Part shown: piece by piece, positions 25,451 to 34,434 of the stretch
Layout: each line of letters begins with the position of its first letter
How positions within the stretch are numbered: the stretch's first letter is position 1
Assembly: GCF_017815515.1 (NCBI RefSeq)
Contig: NZ_CP072611.1
Span: forward strand, 620,001-684,000
DNA length: 64,000 nucleotides
Direction of reading: 5' to 3'
Source of the DNA: Aureimonas populi
Lineage (GTDB): Bacteria; Pseudomonadota; Alphaproteobacteria; Rhizobiales; Rhizobiaceae
Program-made: the position numbers and the translations under genes
Notes under the pieces: model-generated
Databases searched by the model: none
What the model was told of the DNA's origin: nothing
What the model saw: the letters and a program-made list of their open reading frames with translations, nothing else

Positions 25451-26377
25451 TCAGCTATCGGCGATCTGGCGAGGCGTCGACAGATCCGCCTGCGACCCGG
25501 AGGGCGTTTGCAGAAGGCGCCGGTGCCGGGCCCGCAGATCGCGAGCGCGCTCGTCGGTCAGCTCTTCGATGCAATGGGAACAGGACACGCCCGGCTCGTA
25601 GGCAGCCGAGCGGGTCTCCGTTTCGCCGAGCGGTTCGCCGCAGGCATGGCAGGCGATCCATGTGCCGGGCTTCAGGCCATGCCCGACCGCCACACGCCCA
25701 TCGAAGACATAGCATTCGCCGTTCCAGCGTGAGCGGGACGGCGGGATGTCCTCCAGATACTTCAGGATACCGCCCTTGAGGTGATAGACGGTCTCGAAAC
25801 CCTTCGACAGCATGTAGCTGGAAGCCTTCTCGCAGCGGATGCCGCCGGTGCAGAACATCGCCACCTTGCGATGCACGGCCGGATCCAGCTCGGCTTCGAC
25901 GAATGTCTTGAACTCCGTGAAACTGTCGATCCGCGGATCGACGGCCCCTTCGAACGTTCCGACCTTCGTTTCATACCGGTTGCGGGTATCCAGCACGAGG
26001 ACGTCCCGCGCCTCGATGAGGGCATTCCAGTCGGCCGGGGCGACATAGGTTCCGGCCTGCCGGGACGGATCGGCCTCCGGCGCGCGCATGGTGATCAGTT
26101 CGGGGCGGATGCGCACCTTCATCCGGGAGAAGGGCCAGTGGCTCGCCTTGGAATGCTTGACCTCGCCTTTCGAGATCGCGCAGATCGCCTCGAGCGCTTC
26201 GATGAGGGCCGAGGTTCCGGCGGCCGTGCCCGCGACAGTTCCGTTGATGCCTTCCGAGGCGATGAGGATCGTGCCGCGCAGGCCGTTGTCCCGGCACAGG
26301 CACGATAGATTCTCGCGCAGGGCCTCGAGACGTTCGAGCGGCACGAAGCGATATAGAGCGACAACATCCAGCATCAT
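25451..26377 (-). CDS. trhO: tRNA uridine(34) hydroxylase TrhO (rhodanese family)
   Basis: A 308-residue TrhO/YceA protein. The N-terminal acylphosphatase-like domain has LRGTILIASEGINGTVAG. The rhodanese domain has LDTRNRYETKVGTFEGAVDP and the catalytic loop CTGGIRCEKAS. The C-terminal extension has Cys pairs (CHACGEP, CSHCIEEL). It hydroxylates uridine 34 of some tRNAs in the cytosol. The gene stands alone, unrelated to the neighbours. Confidence 0.93.
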   Translation of the reverse strand: MMLDVVALYRFVPLERLEALRENLSCLCRDNGLRGTILIASEGINGTVAGTAAGTSALIEALEAICAISKGEVKHSKASHWPFSRMKVRIRPELITMRAPEADPSRQAGTYVAPADWNALIEARDVLVLDTRNRYETKVGTFEGAVDPRIDSFTEFKTFVEAELDPAVHRKVAMFCTGGIRCEKASSYMLSKGFETVYHLKGGILKYLEDIPPSRSRWNGECYVFDGRVAVGHGLKPGTWIACHACGEPLGETETRSAAYEPGVSCSHCIEELTDERARDLRARHRRLLQTPSGSQADLSTPRQIADS

Positions 26378-26622
26378 CGGGGCTGATAGCCCCGCGATAT
26401 CCGGCAGGCAACATCATACTTCGGCGGGAACCGGCCCCCTCCCCCCACGACCCGGTGCTTTCCCAAACGCCACGACGCTCCCGCATGTCGTCGATAACGA
26501 GCAGGGCACCATTCTTCACGAGGAAGCCGATGCGACCTCGCGAATGCCCGCGCTCGTCTGCCTTCAGAAATCCGGCATTGTTCTGCTATTGGCCGATGGC
26601 TGACACGAAGCGAGGACATGGC

Positions 26623-27405
26623 ATGGCTGTCTGGGCATCTTCCGGGAGCGCGTTGAAGGCGGCGATGCTGGCGCTGCTTGCCGCGCCCCTCACGCAGCCG
26701 GCAAAAGCCGGGCCATGCGCCGAGGAGAGCTTCGAGGGGGCCGGCTATGTCGTCTGCACGATCGACCCGGCCGTGTCCGACCTGCGGCTCGTCTGGCAGA
26801 ATGCCGAGGGCGGCCCCTATCGCACTTTCTCCAATCTGGCCGCGGCGCTCGGCAACGAGGGGCGGGCGCTGATCTTCGCAATCAACGCGGGCATGTACCA
26901 GACCGACTTCTCGCCCGTCGGCCTTCATGTCGAGAATGGTGGCGAGTTGCGACCGGCGGATACGGCCAGCGTTGACGGCCCGCCGTCGCGGGTCCCCAAC
27001 TTCTACAAGAAGCCCAACGGCATTTTCTTTCTAGGCGAGGCCGGCGCGGGCATCCTTCCCACCGAGGAATACCTCGCCGAGCGGCCGGATGTGCGCTTCG
27101 CCACTCAATCGGGACCGATGCTGGTCATCGAGAACAGGCTGCACCCCGCGTTCATTCCCGGCTCCACCGACAGGACGCGCCGCAGCGGCGTGGGCGTGTG
27201 CGAAGGAGGAGAGGTCCGGTTCGCCATCAGCGACGGCCGCGTCAACTTCTACGACTTCGCCCGGCTGTTCCGCGACCATCTGGCTTGCCCGAATGCGCTT
27301 TTCCTCGACGGCGGCCGCGGCGCTGGAATCTACCTGCCGGAGATGAGGCGCAACGACTTCTCCTGGCATGGCGGCTACGGGCCGATCCTCGGGCTTGTGG
27401 AATAG
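26623..27405 (+). CDS. Exported DUF2233/phosphodiester-glycosidase-like protein
   Basis: A 260-residue secreted protein. The start at 26623 has GAGG at 26612-26615 and gives a signal peptide ending near AKAG; an ATG at 26596 adds nine residues. The mature part is the NAGPA/DUF2233 fold: FAINAGMYQTDFSPVGLHVENG, KKPNGIFFL, FATQSGPMLVI, NALFLDGGRGAGIY. Relatives include N-acetylglucosamine-1-phosphodiester glycosidases. The 245 bases before the start hold nothing recognisable. Confidence 0.87.
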   Translation: MAVWASSGSALKAAMLALLAAPLTQPAKAGPCAEESFEGAGYVVCTIDPAVSDLRLVWQNAEGGPYRTFSNLAAALGNEGRALIFAINAGMYQTDFSPVGLHVENGGELRPADTASVDGPPSRVPNFYKKPNGIFFLGEAGAGILPTEEYLAERPDVRFATQSGPMLVIENRLHPAFIPGSTDRTRRSGVGVCEGGEVRFAISDGRVNFYDFARLFRDHLACPNALFLDGGRGAGIYLPEMRRNDFSWHGGYGPILGLVE

Positions 27406-27492
27406 CGGCGGCGGGAACCGCTCTCTCGGCAGGATAGCCAGGGCCTCCAGAATCGGTCGCCGCAGCCTTCGCGGAAAGGGCAGCCCCTTGGA

Positions 27493-27520
27493 GCGCGCGA
27501 ACGAAGCCTCGATCGCGCGC
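27493..27520. terminator. Possible bidirectional terminator between convergent genes
   Basis: An 8-bp perfect stem (GCGCGCGA / TCGCGCGC) with a 12-base loop lies between the stops at 27405 and 27565. There is no T run, so only position supports it. Confidence 0.35.
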
Positions 27521-27564
27521 CCGCCTTCGCCGGCCGCTGCACCATCAAGTCCGGGATCCGATCC

Positions 27565-28680
27565 CTAGACGAGCTCGGCGAGAGCCTTTGCGTCGAAGCC
27601 CTTCAGGCCGGCCGAGTCGCCTGCCCGCACTTTCGCGACCCATTGCGGGTCGCTGATCAGCACCCGGCCCACGGCGATAAGGTCGAACTCGTCGCGCTCC
27701 ATGCGCTCGACGAGGCGGTCGATTCCCACGGTCGCGGAGCCTTCGCCCGAGAAGGCGGCGAGGAACTCGCCCGACAGGCCGACCGAGCCGACGCTGATCG
27801 TGGCCGCGCCCGTCAGCTTCTTGGCCCAGCCGGCAAAGTTGAGGCCGCTCTCGCCGTCGATCTGCGGGAACTCCGGCTCCCAATATCGCCGCTGTGAGCA
27901 GTGGAGGATGTCGGCGCCGGCATCGACCAGCGGCTGGAGCCAGTCCGCCATCTCGTCGGGCGTCTCGGCCAGGCGCGCCTTATAGTCCTGCTGTTTCCAC
28001 TGGCTGAGCCGAAGGATGATCGGGAAGTCGGGGCCGACCGCCGCGCGGATGGCCGCCACCACCTCGCCCGCGAAGCGGGAGCGCTCGCGGATGGTCGCGC
28101 CGCCATAGCGGTCGGTACGCTCGTTCGTGCCCTGCCAGAAGAACTGGTCGATGAGATAACCGTGCGCGCCATGGATCTCGACCGTGTCGAAGCCGAGGCG
28201 CCTGGCGTCCGCCGCGGCGCGCGCGAAGGCCGCCACCGTATCGGCGATGGCCTCCTCGCTCATGGCCTCCCCCCTCGGTTCGCCCGGCGCGACGAGCCCG
28301 GACGGACTTTCCACCGGCGTCTCCGGCTCCCAGCCGCTCATGCCGCGCGTGGAGCCGGTGTGCCAGATCTGCGGCCCCATCTTGCCGCCCGCCGCATGGA
28401 CCGCGTCGATGACGCCCCGCCAGCCGGCCAGCGCCTCTTCCCCATGGAAGAAGGGAATGCCCGGCTCGTTGCGCGAGACCGGGCGGTCGATCACCGTGCC
28501 CTCGGAGAGGATCAGGCCGACGCCGCCTTCGACGCGCCGGCGATAATAGGCCGCGTTCGCCTCGCCCGGCACGCCGTTCGGCGCGAAGGTGCGCGTCATC
28601 GGGGCCATGACGATGCGGTTGGGAAGGCTCAGGGACTTCAGCTGGAAGGGGCGGAAGAGGGCGTCGACCGGGGACGTCAT
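27565..28680 (-). CDS. Old-yellow-enzyme-family NADH:flavin oxidoreductase
   Basis: A 371-residue FMN ene-reductase (OYE/NemA family). It starts MTSPVDALFRPF with ATG at 28680; a TTG three codons earlier is less likely. Visible motifs are NRIVMAPMTRTFAP, GPQIWHTGS, GFDTVEIHGAHGYLIDQFFWQGTNERTDRYGG, and a C-terminal FDLIAVGRVLISDPQWVAKV for FMN phosphate binding. It reduces activated alkenes, quinones or nitro compounds. The divergent HxlR gene probably controls it. Confidence 0.93.
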   Translation of the reverse strand: MTSPVDALFRPFQLKSLSLPNRIVMAPMTRTFAPNGVPGEANAAYYRRRVEGGVGLILSEGTVIDRPVSRNEPGIPFFHGEEALAGWRGVIDAVHAAGGKMGPQIWHTGSTRGMSGWEPETPVESPSGLVAPGEPRGEAMSEEAIADTVAAFARAAADARRLGFDTVEIHGAHGYLIDQFFWQGTNERTDRYGGATIRERSRFAGEVVAAIRAAVGPDFPIILRLSQWKQQDYKARLAETPDEMADWLQPLVDAGADILHCSQRRYWEPEFPQIDGESGLNFAGWAKKLTGAATISVGSVGLSGEFLAAFSGEGSATVGIDRLVERMERDEFDLIAVGRVLISDPQWVAKVRAGDSAGLKGFDAKALAELV

Positions 28681-28712
28681 GCTGGACAAGCTCCGTTGAA
28701 GCGGGAGCGGCT

Positions 28713-28769
28713 TAGGTATACATCATAGACCTAGTGTCAATAACGCACTTCAACTCCCCCAAGTATACC
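28713..28769. promoter_or_regulatory. Inverted-repeat operators between the OYE and HxlR genes
   Basis: Two signals lie here. TAGGT (28713-28717) and ACCTA (28729-28733) form an inverted repeat with an 11-base spacer. GGTATAC (28715-28721) and GTATACC (28763-28769) are a second inverted pair. HxlR proteins bind such half sites in divergent promoters. Confidence 0.5.
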
Positions 28770-28781
28770 GGAGGAAACCTA

Positions 28782-29147
28782 GTGGCCGAATGCGAGCATT
28801 TCGCCGTCGATTGCCCCAGCCGCCTGCTCTTCGACCAGATCGCGGACAAATGGTCGATGATGGTGCTGACCGTGCTGGACAACGGCCCCATGCGCTTCAA
28901 CGCCATCAAGCGCCATCTGGAGGGCGTGACCCAGAAGGCGCTGACGCAATGCCTGCGCCGCCTGGAGCGCAACGGACTGGTCTCGCGACGTGTCATTCCC
29001 CTTTCGCCGGTGGCGGTCGAGTACGCGATCACCCCGCTCGGCCGTTCGCTGCAAACGCCCTTCAAGGCGCTCTACGCATGGACGCTGGCCCATTTCGACG
29101 AGGTGGAGGACGCGCGGCGGCGGTTCGACCGGCGCATCATGGACTGA
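28782..29147 (+). CDS. HxlR-family transcriptional regulator
   Basis: A 121-residue HxlR-type winged helix. The GTG at 28782 is preferred because GGAGGAA precedes it by six bases; an earlier GTG at 28734 would overlap the operators. It opens VAECEHFAVDCPSRLLFDQIADKWSMMVL, with Cys residues near the N terminus that often sense electrophiles or thiol stress, and has RFNAIKRHLEGVTQKALTQCLRRLERNGLV. It likely represses the divergent ene-reductase gene. Confidence 0.9.
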   Translation: MAECEHFAVDCPSRLLFDQIADKWSMMVLTVLDNGPMRFNAIKRHLEGVTQKALTQCLRRLERNGLVSRRVIPLSPVAVEYAITPLGRSLQTPFKALYAWTLAHFDEVEDARRRFDRRIMD

Positions 29148-29172
29148 TGCGAAGCGCGCGCCTCACCCGCCG

Positions 29173-29793
29173 TCAGTCCCGCGTGTCGATGCGCAGGTTG
29201 CGGAAATAGGCGATGGTTCCCGATTCGAGCCATAACCCCACCCCGCCGCGAAGATCGGCGCCGTGCTTGAGGTCGGGCACGACCAGCGTGGGCTCCGGGG
29301 CCCCGTCGAGGTAAAGCTCGGCGCGCGCGCCCTTCACAAGGATGCGCATCGCGATCCAGCGTTCCAGCGCAAGGTCGGCATGGGTTTCGTACCGGCCCGG
29401 CGCCTCCTCGCGCAGCCGGTCGAAGCGGAAATCGGGATAGGCCACGTACTGGACGCTGCGATTGCGCCGGACAGGATCGTCCACGAGGCTGTTGACCGGG
29501 CGCAGATAGATGCTCTCGAAGCGCCCGTCCGGTGTGATGCGGAAGGCGAGGCCGATGAAGCCACGGGCATAGTCCGGCGCGCCCGGCGCCAGCACGCTCG
29601 CCACCTCCGCCTCGATCGTCCCGTCATGGAAGTCGACCGGCAGCCATGCCATGAAGTCGCGGTCGCTCAGCGCCTCGCGGGCGGGGTCCTGCCAGTCGGC
29701 GGGCGACATGCGCACTTCAAGCGCCTCGCTGCCCAGATAGGTGGCCTGCGCGGCGGTGACGCCCCGCAGCCGATAGTCTTCCATTCGCATCAT
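29173..29793 (-). CDS. Lectin-like (ConA/LamG or DUF1080-type) protein
   Basis: A 206-residue protein without signal peptide. The pattern is that of a concanavalin-like jelly roll: FHDGTIEAEVASV, FIGLAFRI, YLRPVNS, ERWIAMRILVKGARAELYLDG, GGVGLWLESGTIAYFRNLRI. DUF1080/3-keto-disaccharide hydrolase domains look similar. Met4 is an alternative start. It is the last gene of the sugar-acid operon, 39 bases after the ABC ATPase gene, so binding or hydrolysis of a glycoside is plausible. Confidence 0.7.
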   Translation of the reverse strand: MMRMEDYRLRGVTAAQATYLGSEALEVRMSPADWQDPAREALSDRDFMAWLPVDFHDGTIEAEVASVLAPGAPDYARGFIGLAFRITPDGRFESIYLRPVNSLVDDPVRRNRSVQYVAYPDFRFDRLREEAPGRYETHADLALERWIAMRILVKGARAELYLDGAPEPTLVVPDLKHGADLRGGVGLWLESGTIAYFRNLRIDTRD

Positions 29794-29832
29794 ATGGATA
29801 CCCCGTTCACCGGCCCTGCTCTTCCCGTGCCC

Positions 29833-31692
29833 TCATGCGAGCACGAAATGCCCTTCCGCGACCTCCTCGTAGGATCGCTGCGGGGGCACGTAATCCGCTG
29901 CGCGGAGCGGGTTCTTGATCTCGTCGTTCGAGATGAGGCGCCTCATGCCGCGCCGCGAGGGATCGGGCAGCGGAACCGCGTCCAGGAGCTTCCTCGTATA
30001 GGGATGCCGCGGGTTGCCGAAGATCCGCTCCCGAGGACCGATCTCCACGATCTCGCCGAGATACATCACCGCCACGCGATGGCTGATCCGCTCCACCACC
30101 GCCATGTCGTGGGAGATGAAGAGATAGGAGATTCCGAGGCTTCTCTGGAGCTCGATCAGGAGGTTGATCACCTGCGCCTTCACCGAAACGTCGAGCGCGG
30201 CCACGGATTCGTCCGCCACGATGACCTTCGGCGAAAGCGCCAGGGCACGGGCGATGCAGATGCGCTGGCGCTGCCCGCCGGAGAACTGGTGCGGCAGGCG
30301 CCCGGCCATGTCGGGCGACAGGCCGACCCGTTCCAGGAGGTCCGCGGTGAGCTTGCGCGCGTCCTCGGCCGAGCCGAGCCCGTGCGTCAGGAAGGGTTCG
30401 GCGATCGAGTCGCCGATCGTGCGGCGCGGGCTGAGGCTGGCGAACGGGTCCTGGAAGATCATCTGCACCGACCGCCGCGCATTGCGTAATTGGTGGCCCG
30501 TCATCGCCGCGATGTCCTTGCCCTCGAGGAGGACCGACCCCGCACTGGGCTTGGTCAGGTGCATCACGGCCCGCCCGGTGGTCGACTTGCCGCAGCCCGA
30601 CTCCCCGACCAGCGACAGGGTTTCGCCCCTGCGCAGGTCGAACGAGATGTTCTCGACCGCGTGAATGCGGCTGGACACGCGGCGCAGGAGGCCCGTGTGG
30701 ATATCGTAGCGCTTGGTCAGGCCGCGCACCCGAAGAAGCGGATCGTCCTCCGGGGGCGTCGATTGCAGCTCCAGCGCCAGCGGCTTCGCCAGCCCGGTCG
30801 CGCGATCGACCTCGGGAAACGGCTTCGGGTAGGGCTCTCCCTTCATCGCGCCCAGTTGCGGCACGGCGGTGAGCAGCATCCGCGTGTAGGGGTGCGCGGC
30901 GTTCCGGAAGATCACCTCGGTCGCGTCGCTTTCCACGATCTCCCCCTTCAGCATGACGATCGTGCGTTCGGCGATCTCCGCCACGACCCCCATGTCGTGG
31001 GTGATGAAGAGGACGGACATGCCCTCCTCCTCCTGAAGCTGCTTGATCAGCTCGAGGATCTGGGCCTGGATGGTCACGTCGAGGGCCGTGGTCGGCTCGT
31101 CGGCGATCAGCACCTTCGGCTTGCAGGCCAGCGCCATGGCGATCATGGCGCGCTGGCGCATCCCGCCGGAGAAGTTATGCGCGTATTCGTTCAGGCGCTT
31201 CTGCGGCGCGGGGATGCGCACCTTCTCCAGGAGATGCAGCGCTTCCTCGCGCGCCTGGCGCTTGCTCAGAGGCTTGTGCAGGGTCAGCGCCTCGGCGATC
31301 TGCTCCCCGATCGTCAGGATGGGATTGAGGCTCGTCATCGCCTCCTGGAAGATCATCGAGATGGCGTTGCCGCGCACCTTGCGCATTTCCTCCTCGTCCA
31401 GCGCCAGGAGATCGCGCCCGTCGAGCATCACCTGCCCCTCGATGCGGGTCTTCTCGCGATGCAGGAGACGCATGATGGACATGGCGGTGACGCTCTTGCC
31501 CGAGCCCGATTCGCCCACGATGGCGAGCGTCTGCCCCAGCGGAACGTCGAAGGAGATGCCCCGGACGACAGGCGTCCAGCCCGCGCCGCTGCGGAACGAG
31601 GTTCTGAGGCCGCGAACGCTGAGCGCGGCCTCGGGGAGAACCGCCGCCTCCGGTCTCGCTGCGGGAATGGAATGCTGTTGCGTCATCGACAT
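29833..31692 (-). CDS. Fused peptide-type ABC ATPase (DppD-DppF)
   Basis: A 619-residue protein with two complete ATPase domains in one chain, like GsiA. First half: Walker A GESGSGKSV, signature FSGGMRQR, Walker B VLIADEPTTALD. Second half: [34 protein letters not shown], in which Ser replaces the usual Pro of DEP. Each half ends with the oligopeptide-family tail HPYTR. The start at 31692 has AGGAGG seven bases upstream. It powers the DppB/C-type permeases of the operon. Confidence 0.92.
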   Translation of the reverse strand: MSMTQQHSIPAARPEAAVLPEAALSVRGLRTSFRSGAGWTPVVRGISFDVPLGQTLAIVGESGSGKSVTAMSIMRLLHREKTRIEGQVMLDGRDLLALDEEEMRKVRGNAISMIFQEAMTSLNPILTIGEQIAEALTLHKPLSKRQAREEALHLLEKVRIPAPQKRLNEYAHNFSGGMRQRAMIAMALACKPKVLIADEPTTALDVTIQAQILELIKQLQEEEGMSVLFITHDMGVVAEIAERTIVMLKGEIVESDATEVIFRNAAHPYTRMLLTAVPQLGAMKGEPYPKPFPEVDRATGLAKPLALELQSTPPEDDPLLRVRGLTKRYDIHTGLLRRVSSRIHAVENISFDLRRGETLSLVGESGCGKSTTGRAVMHLTKPSAGSVLLEGKDIAAMTGHQLRNARRSVQMIFQDPFASLSPRRTIGDSIAEPFLTHGLGSAEDARKLTADLLERVGLSPDMAGRLPHQFSGGQRQRICIARALALSPKVIVADESVAALDVSVKAQVINLLIELQRSLGISYLFISHDMAVVERISHRVAVMYLGEIVEIGPRERIFGNPRHPYTRKLLDAVPLPDPSRRGMRRLISNDEIKNPLRAADYVPPQRSYEEVAEGHFVLA

Positions 31693-31753
31693 GGGTTTCC
31701 TCCTGCCGTTCGATGCCTCGCCGCGCGGGCGACGGGCCTGCCGGCCGTTTTGT

Positions 31754-32605
31754 TCATGTGCCGAACGGGGCGGTGACACGGTGCGCCTGCTCGCCCAGCC
31801 CCGTCCCGCCGAGACGAACCATCTGCCCTTCCCGCAGGAAGCGCGGCGGCTTCATGCCGGCGCCGATGCCCGCCGGGGTTCCGGTGGCGATGATGTCCCC
31901 GGGCAGGAGCGTCATGAACTGCGAAAGATGGACGACGATCTCGTCCACGCCGAAGAACATGTCGCCGGTCCAGCCGGACTGGACGCGCTCGCCGTCGATC
32001 TCCAGCCAGAGCCGCAGATCCTGCGGATCGGGTATCTCGTCGCGCATCACCAGATAGGGACCGACGGGGCCGAAGCTGTCATGGCCCCGCCCCTTGCTCG
32101 AATCCCCGCCCCGCGCCGCCTGGAAGTGGCGTTCGGACAGGTCGTTGACGAGGCAGTAGCCGGCGAGGTGGGCAAGCCCCTCCCCGGCTTCCAGATATTG
32201 CGCCCGGCGCCCCACCACCGCCCCGAGCTCGACCTCCCAGTCCGTGGCCGCCGAGCCTCGCGGCAGCTCGATATCGTCCCCGGCGCCGCACACGGCCGAA
32301 AGCGGCTTCATGGCGATGGCCGGCTCCTGCGGCCTCGGCAGGCCGAGGGCGCGCGCGTTGTCGGCATAGTTCAGCCCGAGGCAGACGAATTTTCCGGGCC
32401 GGGCCACGCAGGCGCCGAGGCGCACGGCGCCCTCGACCCGCGCCAGCGTGGCCGGATCGATCCGGCCGAGCGCCGCGAGGCTCTCCGGCCCCAGCGCATC
32501 GCCGTCGAGGTCGCGCATGTGGGGCGAGAGGTCCCGGATCTCTCCCGCGTCGTCCATCATGCCGGGCCGCTCCCGGCCCGGCGGTCCGTACCGGAGGAGC
32601 TTCAT
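31754..32605 (-). CDS. Fumarylacetoacetate-hydrolase-family protein
   Basis: A 283-residue FAH-family enzyme. Motifs are FVCLGLNYADNARALG, DWEVELGAVVGRRA with two metal acids, GYCLVNDLSERHFQ, SFGPVGPYLV, and IIATGTPAGIGAGMKPPRFL. The family cleaves C-C bonds of diketo acids. Placed with an enolase-superfamily dehydratase and dehydrogenases, it fits a 2,4-diketo-3-deoxy-sugar-acid hydrolase giving pyruvate and a hydroxy acid. It starts two bases after the dppC-like stop. Confidence 0.88.
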   Translation of the reverse strand: MKLLRYGPPGRERPGMMDDAGEIRDLSPHMRDLDGDALGPESLAALGRIDPATLARVEGAVRLGACVARPGKFVCLGLNYADNARALGLPRPQEPAIAMKPLSAVCGAGDDIELPRGSAATDWEVELGAVVGRRAQYLEAGEGLAHLAGYCLVNDLSERHFQAARGGDSSKGRGHDSFGPVGPYLVMRDEIPDPQDLRLWLEIDGERVQSGWTGDMFFGVDEIVVHLSQFMTLLPGDIIATGTPAGIGAGMKPPRFLREGQMVRLGGTGLGEQAHRVTAPFGT

Positions 32606-32607
32606 GG

Positions 32608-33486
32608 CTATTCAGCCGCTTCCGGATCGAGAACGTCGCGAACGGTGTCGCCCAGGATGTTGAAGGCCAGCACGATGATGGTGATCGCGCAGCCCGCCCC
32701 GATGATCGGCCAGGGCGTCCCGAACACGTTGCCCAGCCCGTCCCGGATGATGTTGCCCCAGCTCGGGCTCGGCGGCCGGGTGCCGATGCCCAGGAAGCTG
32801 AGCGCGGCCTCCAGGCGGATCGCGGAGGCGATCCACAAGGTCAGGAGAAGCACCACCGAGGCGGAGATGTTCGGCACCACGTGCCGAAGGATGATCACGG
32901 GCGTGCGCACCCCGATCGACACGGCCGCCTCGACATAGGGCTCTTCCTTCACCGAGAGGGTCGCGGCCCGGGAAACGCGCGCGAAACCGGGGACGAAGGC
33001 GATCGTCAGCACGATGACGACGTTCCAGAAGCCTCCGCCCAGCGCCGCCGCGATGATGATCGCCAGAAGCAGCTCGGGAAAGGACAGGAGAAGGTCGATC
33101 AGCCGCGTGACGATGCGGTCGATCAGCCCGCCGAAATAGCCGGCCGAGACCCCGAGCGCCGTTCCGATGACGGCCGCCAGGACGGGCGCGATCAGCCCGA
33201 GCGTCAGCGAGTTGCGCGCGCCGTAGATCAGGCGCGAGAGCACGTCGCGGCCGAACTGGTCGGTGCCCAGCCAGTGCTCGGCCGAGGGATAGGCGCTGAT
33301 CGCGAAGTAGCTCTGCGCCAGCGGATCATAGGGAGCGATGAAGGGCGCGAAGAGGGCCATCGCCAGATAGAGGGCGATGACGACGAGCGCGACCGTGGTG
33401 GTCGGCTTGGCGAAGGCGATCCGCCGGAGGACGCTGGAGGGCGGTCGCGCCGCGACGATGGCGGTGTTGGCGTCGGAAACGGTCAT
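32608..33486 (-). CDS. Peptide-type ABC permease (DppC-like)
   Basis: A 292-residue permease with the OppC N-terminal segment (FAPFIAPYDPLAQSYF, HWLGTDQFGRDVLSRLIYGAR), six helices and the EAA loop EAAVSIGVRTPVIILRHVVPN. The start shares one base with the stop of the DppB-like gene (TGATG). Confidence 0.92.
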   Translation of the reverse strand: MTVSDANTAIVAARPPSSVLRRIAFAKPTTTVALVVIALYLAMALFAPFIAPYDPLAQSYFAISAYPSAEHWLGTDQFGRDVLSRLIYGARNSLTLGLIAPVLAAVIGTALGVSAGYFGGLIDRIVTRLIDLLLSFPELLLAIIIAAALGGGFWNVVIVLTIAFVPGFARVSRAATLSVKEEPYVEAAVSIGVRTPVIILRHVVPNISASVVLLLTLWIASAIRLEAALSFLGIGTRPPSPSWGNIIRDGLGNVFGTPWPIIGAGCAITIIVLAFNILGDTVRDVLDPEAAE

Positions 33487-34421
33487 CAGTTCCCCCTCAG
33501 GCGTGGGTCGATGAAGGCGTAGGCGAGATCGACGAGGAGGTTCACCACGACGACGCTGAGGGCGAAGATGACGACGCCGGCCTGGATCACCGGGTAGTCG
33601 CGCTCGGCGATGGCGGTGACGAGCATGCTGCCCAGGCCCGGCCGGTTGAAGACCAGCTCCACCGCCACCGAGCCCGACAGCGTGGACAGGATGCTGAGGC
33701 CGATGCCGGTGGTGACGGGCAACAGGGCGTTGCGCAGGGCATGGCGGTAGATCACCCGCCGCTCCCCCGCCCCCTTGGCGCGCGCGGTCCGCACATAGTC
33801 CTTCGACAGGACCTCCAGGATCGAGGTGCGCGTGAGGCGCCCCAGGAAGGCGATCTTGATCGTCGCCAGCGTCACCGCCGGCAGCACCAGGTGATGGAGC
33901 CGGTCGACGAACCCCTCGCCCCCGCCATTGATCGGGAACCATTGCAGGTTGAGCGCGAAGGCGATCAGCAGGAGAGCGCCGAGATAGAAGTCGGGTATGG
34001 CGTATCCGAGCAGCGAGAAGGTGCGCATCCCCGAGTCCGGCAGGCGATTGCGCTTCACGGCGGCCCAGACGCCGAAGGGGATGCCGATGAGGATGCCGAT
34101 CAGCACGGCGGCGAGCGTCAGCTCCAGCGTGAAGGGCAGGTTGCGCCAGATCAGCGTCGTGACCTGCTGGCCCGAGATGAGCGACTGGCCGAAATCCAGC
34201 GTCAGCATGTCCTTCAGGAATACGAAGTACTGCTGCCAGATGGGGATATCGAGCCCCATCTGGGCCCGGAACAGCGCGAGTTGCTCCGGCGTGGCGTAGT
34301 CGCCCAGCGCGACCATGGCGGGGTCGCCCGGCAGGAGCCGGAGCGCCACGAAGACGAGGGTCAGGACCAGGAGCACCGTCGGAACGGCGTCGAGGAGCCT
34401 GACATAGAGGGTTCTCGACAT
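33486..34421 (-). CDS. Peptide-type ABC permease (DppB-like)
   Basis: A 311-residue permease. It has the OppB first helix with LRLLPGDPAM, the periplasmic MGLDIPIWQQYFVFL region, and the EAA-like loop VRTARAKGAGERRVIYRHALRNALLP. It pairs with the DppC-like permease downstream. It follows the binding-protein gene by 13 bases. Confidence 0.92.
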   Translation of the reverse strand: MSRTLYVRLLDAVPTVLLVLTLVFVALRLLPGDPAMVALGDYATPEQLALFRAQMGLDIPIWQQYFVFLKDMLTLDFGQSLISGQQVTTLIWRNLPFTLELTLAAVLIGILIGIPFGVWAAVKRNRLPDSGMRTFSLLGYAIPDFYLGALLLIAFALNLQWFPINGGGEGFVDRLHHLVLPAVTLATIKIAFLGRLTRTSILEVLSKDYVRTARAKGAGERRVIYRHALRNALLPVTTGIGLSILSTLSGSVAVELVFNRPGLGSMLVTAIAERDYPVIQAGVVIFALSVVVVNLLVDLAYAFIDPRLRGN

Positions 34422-34434
34422 GGGGCTCTCCTCG

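Noticed and set aside
26378..26622. Small gene before the DUF2233 gene, in either direction
   Set aside because: The frames give no recognisable motif and no good ribosome site.
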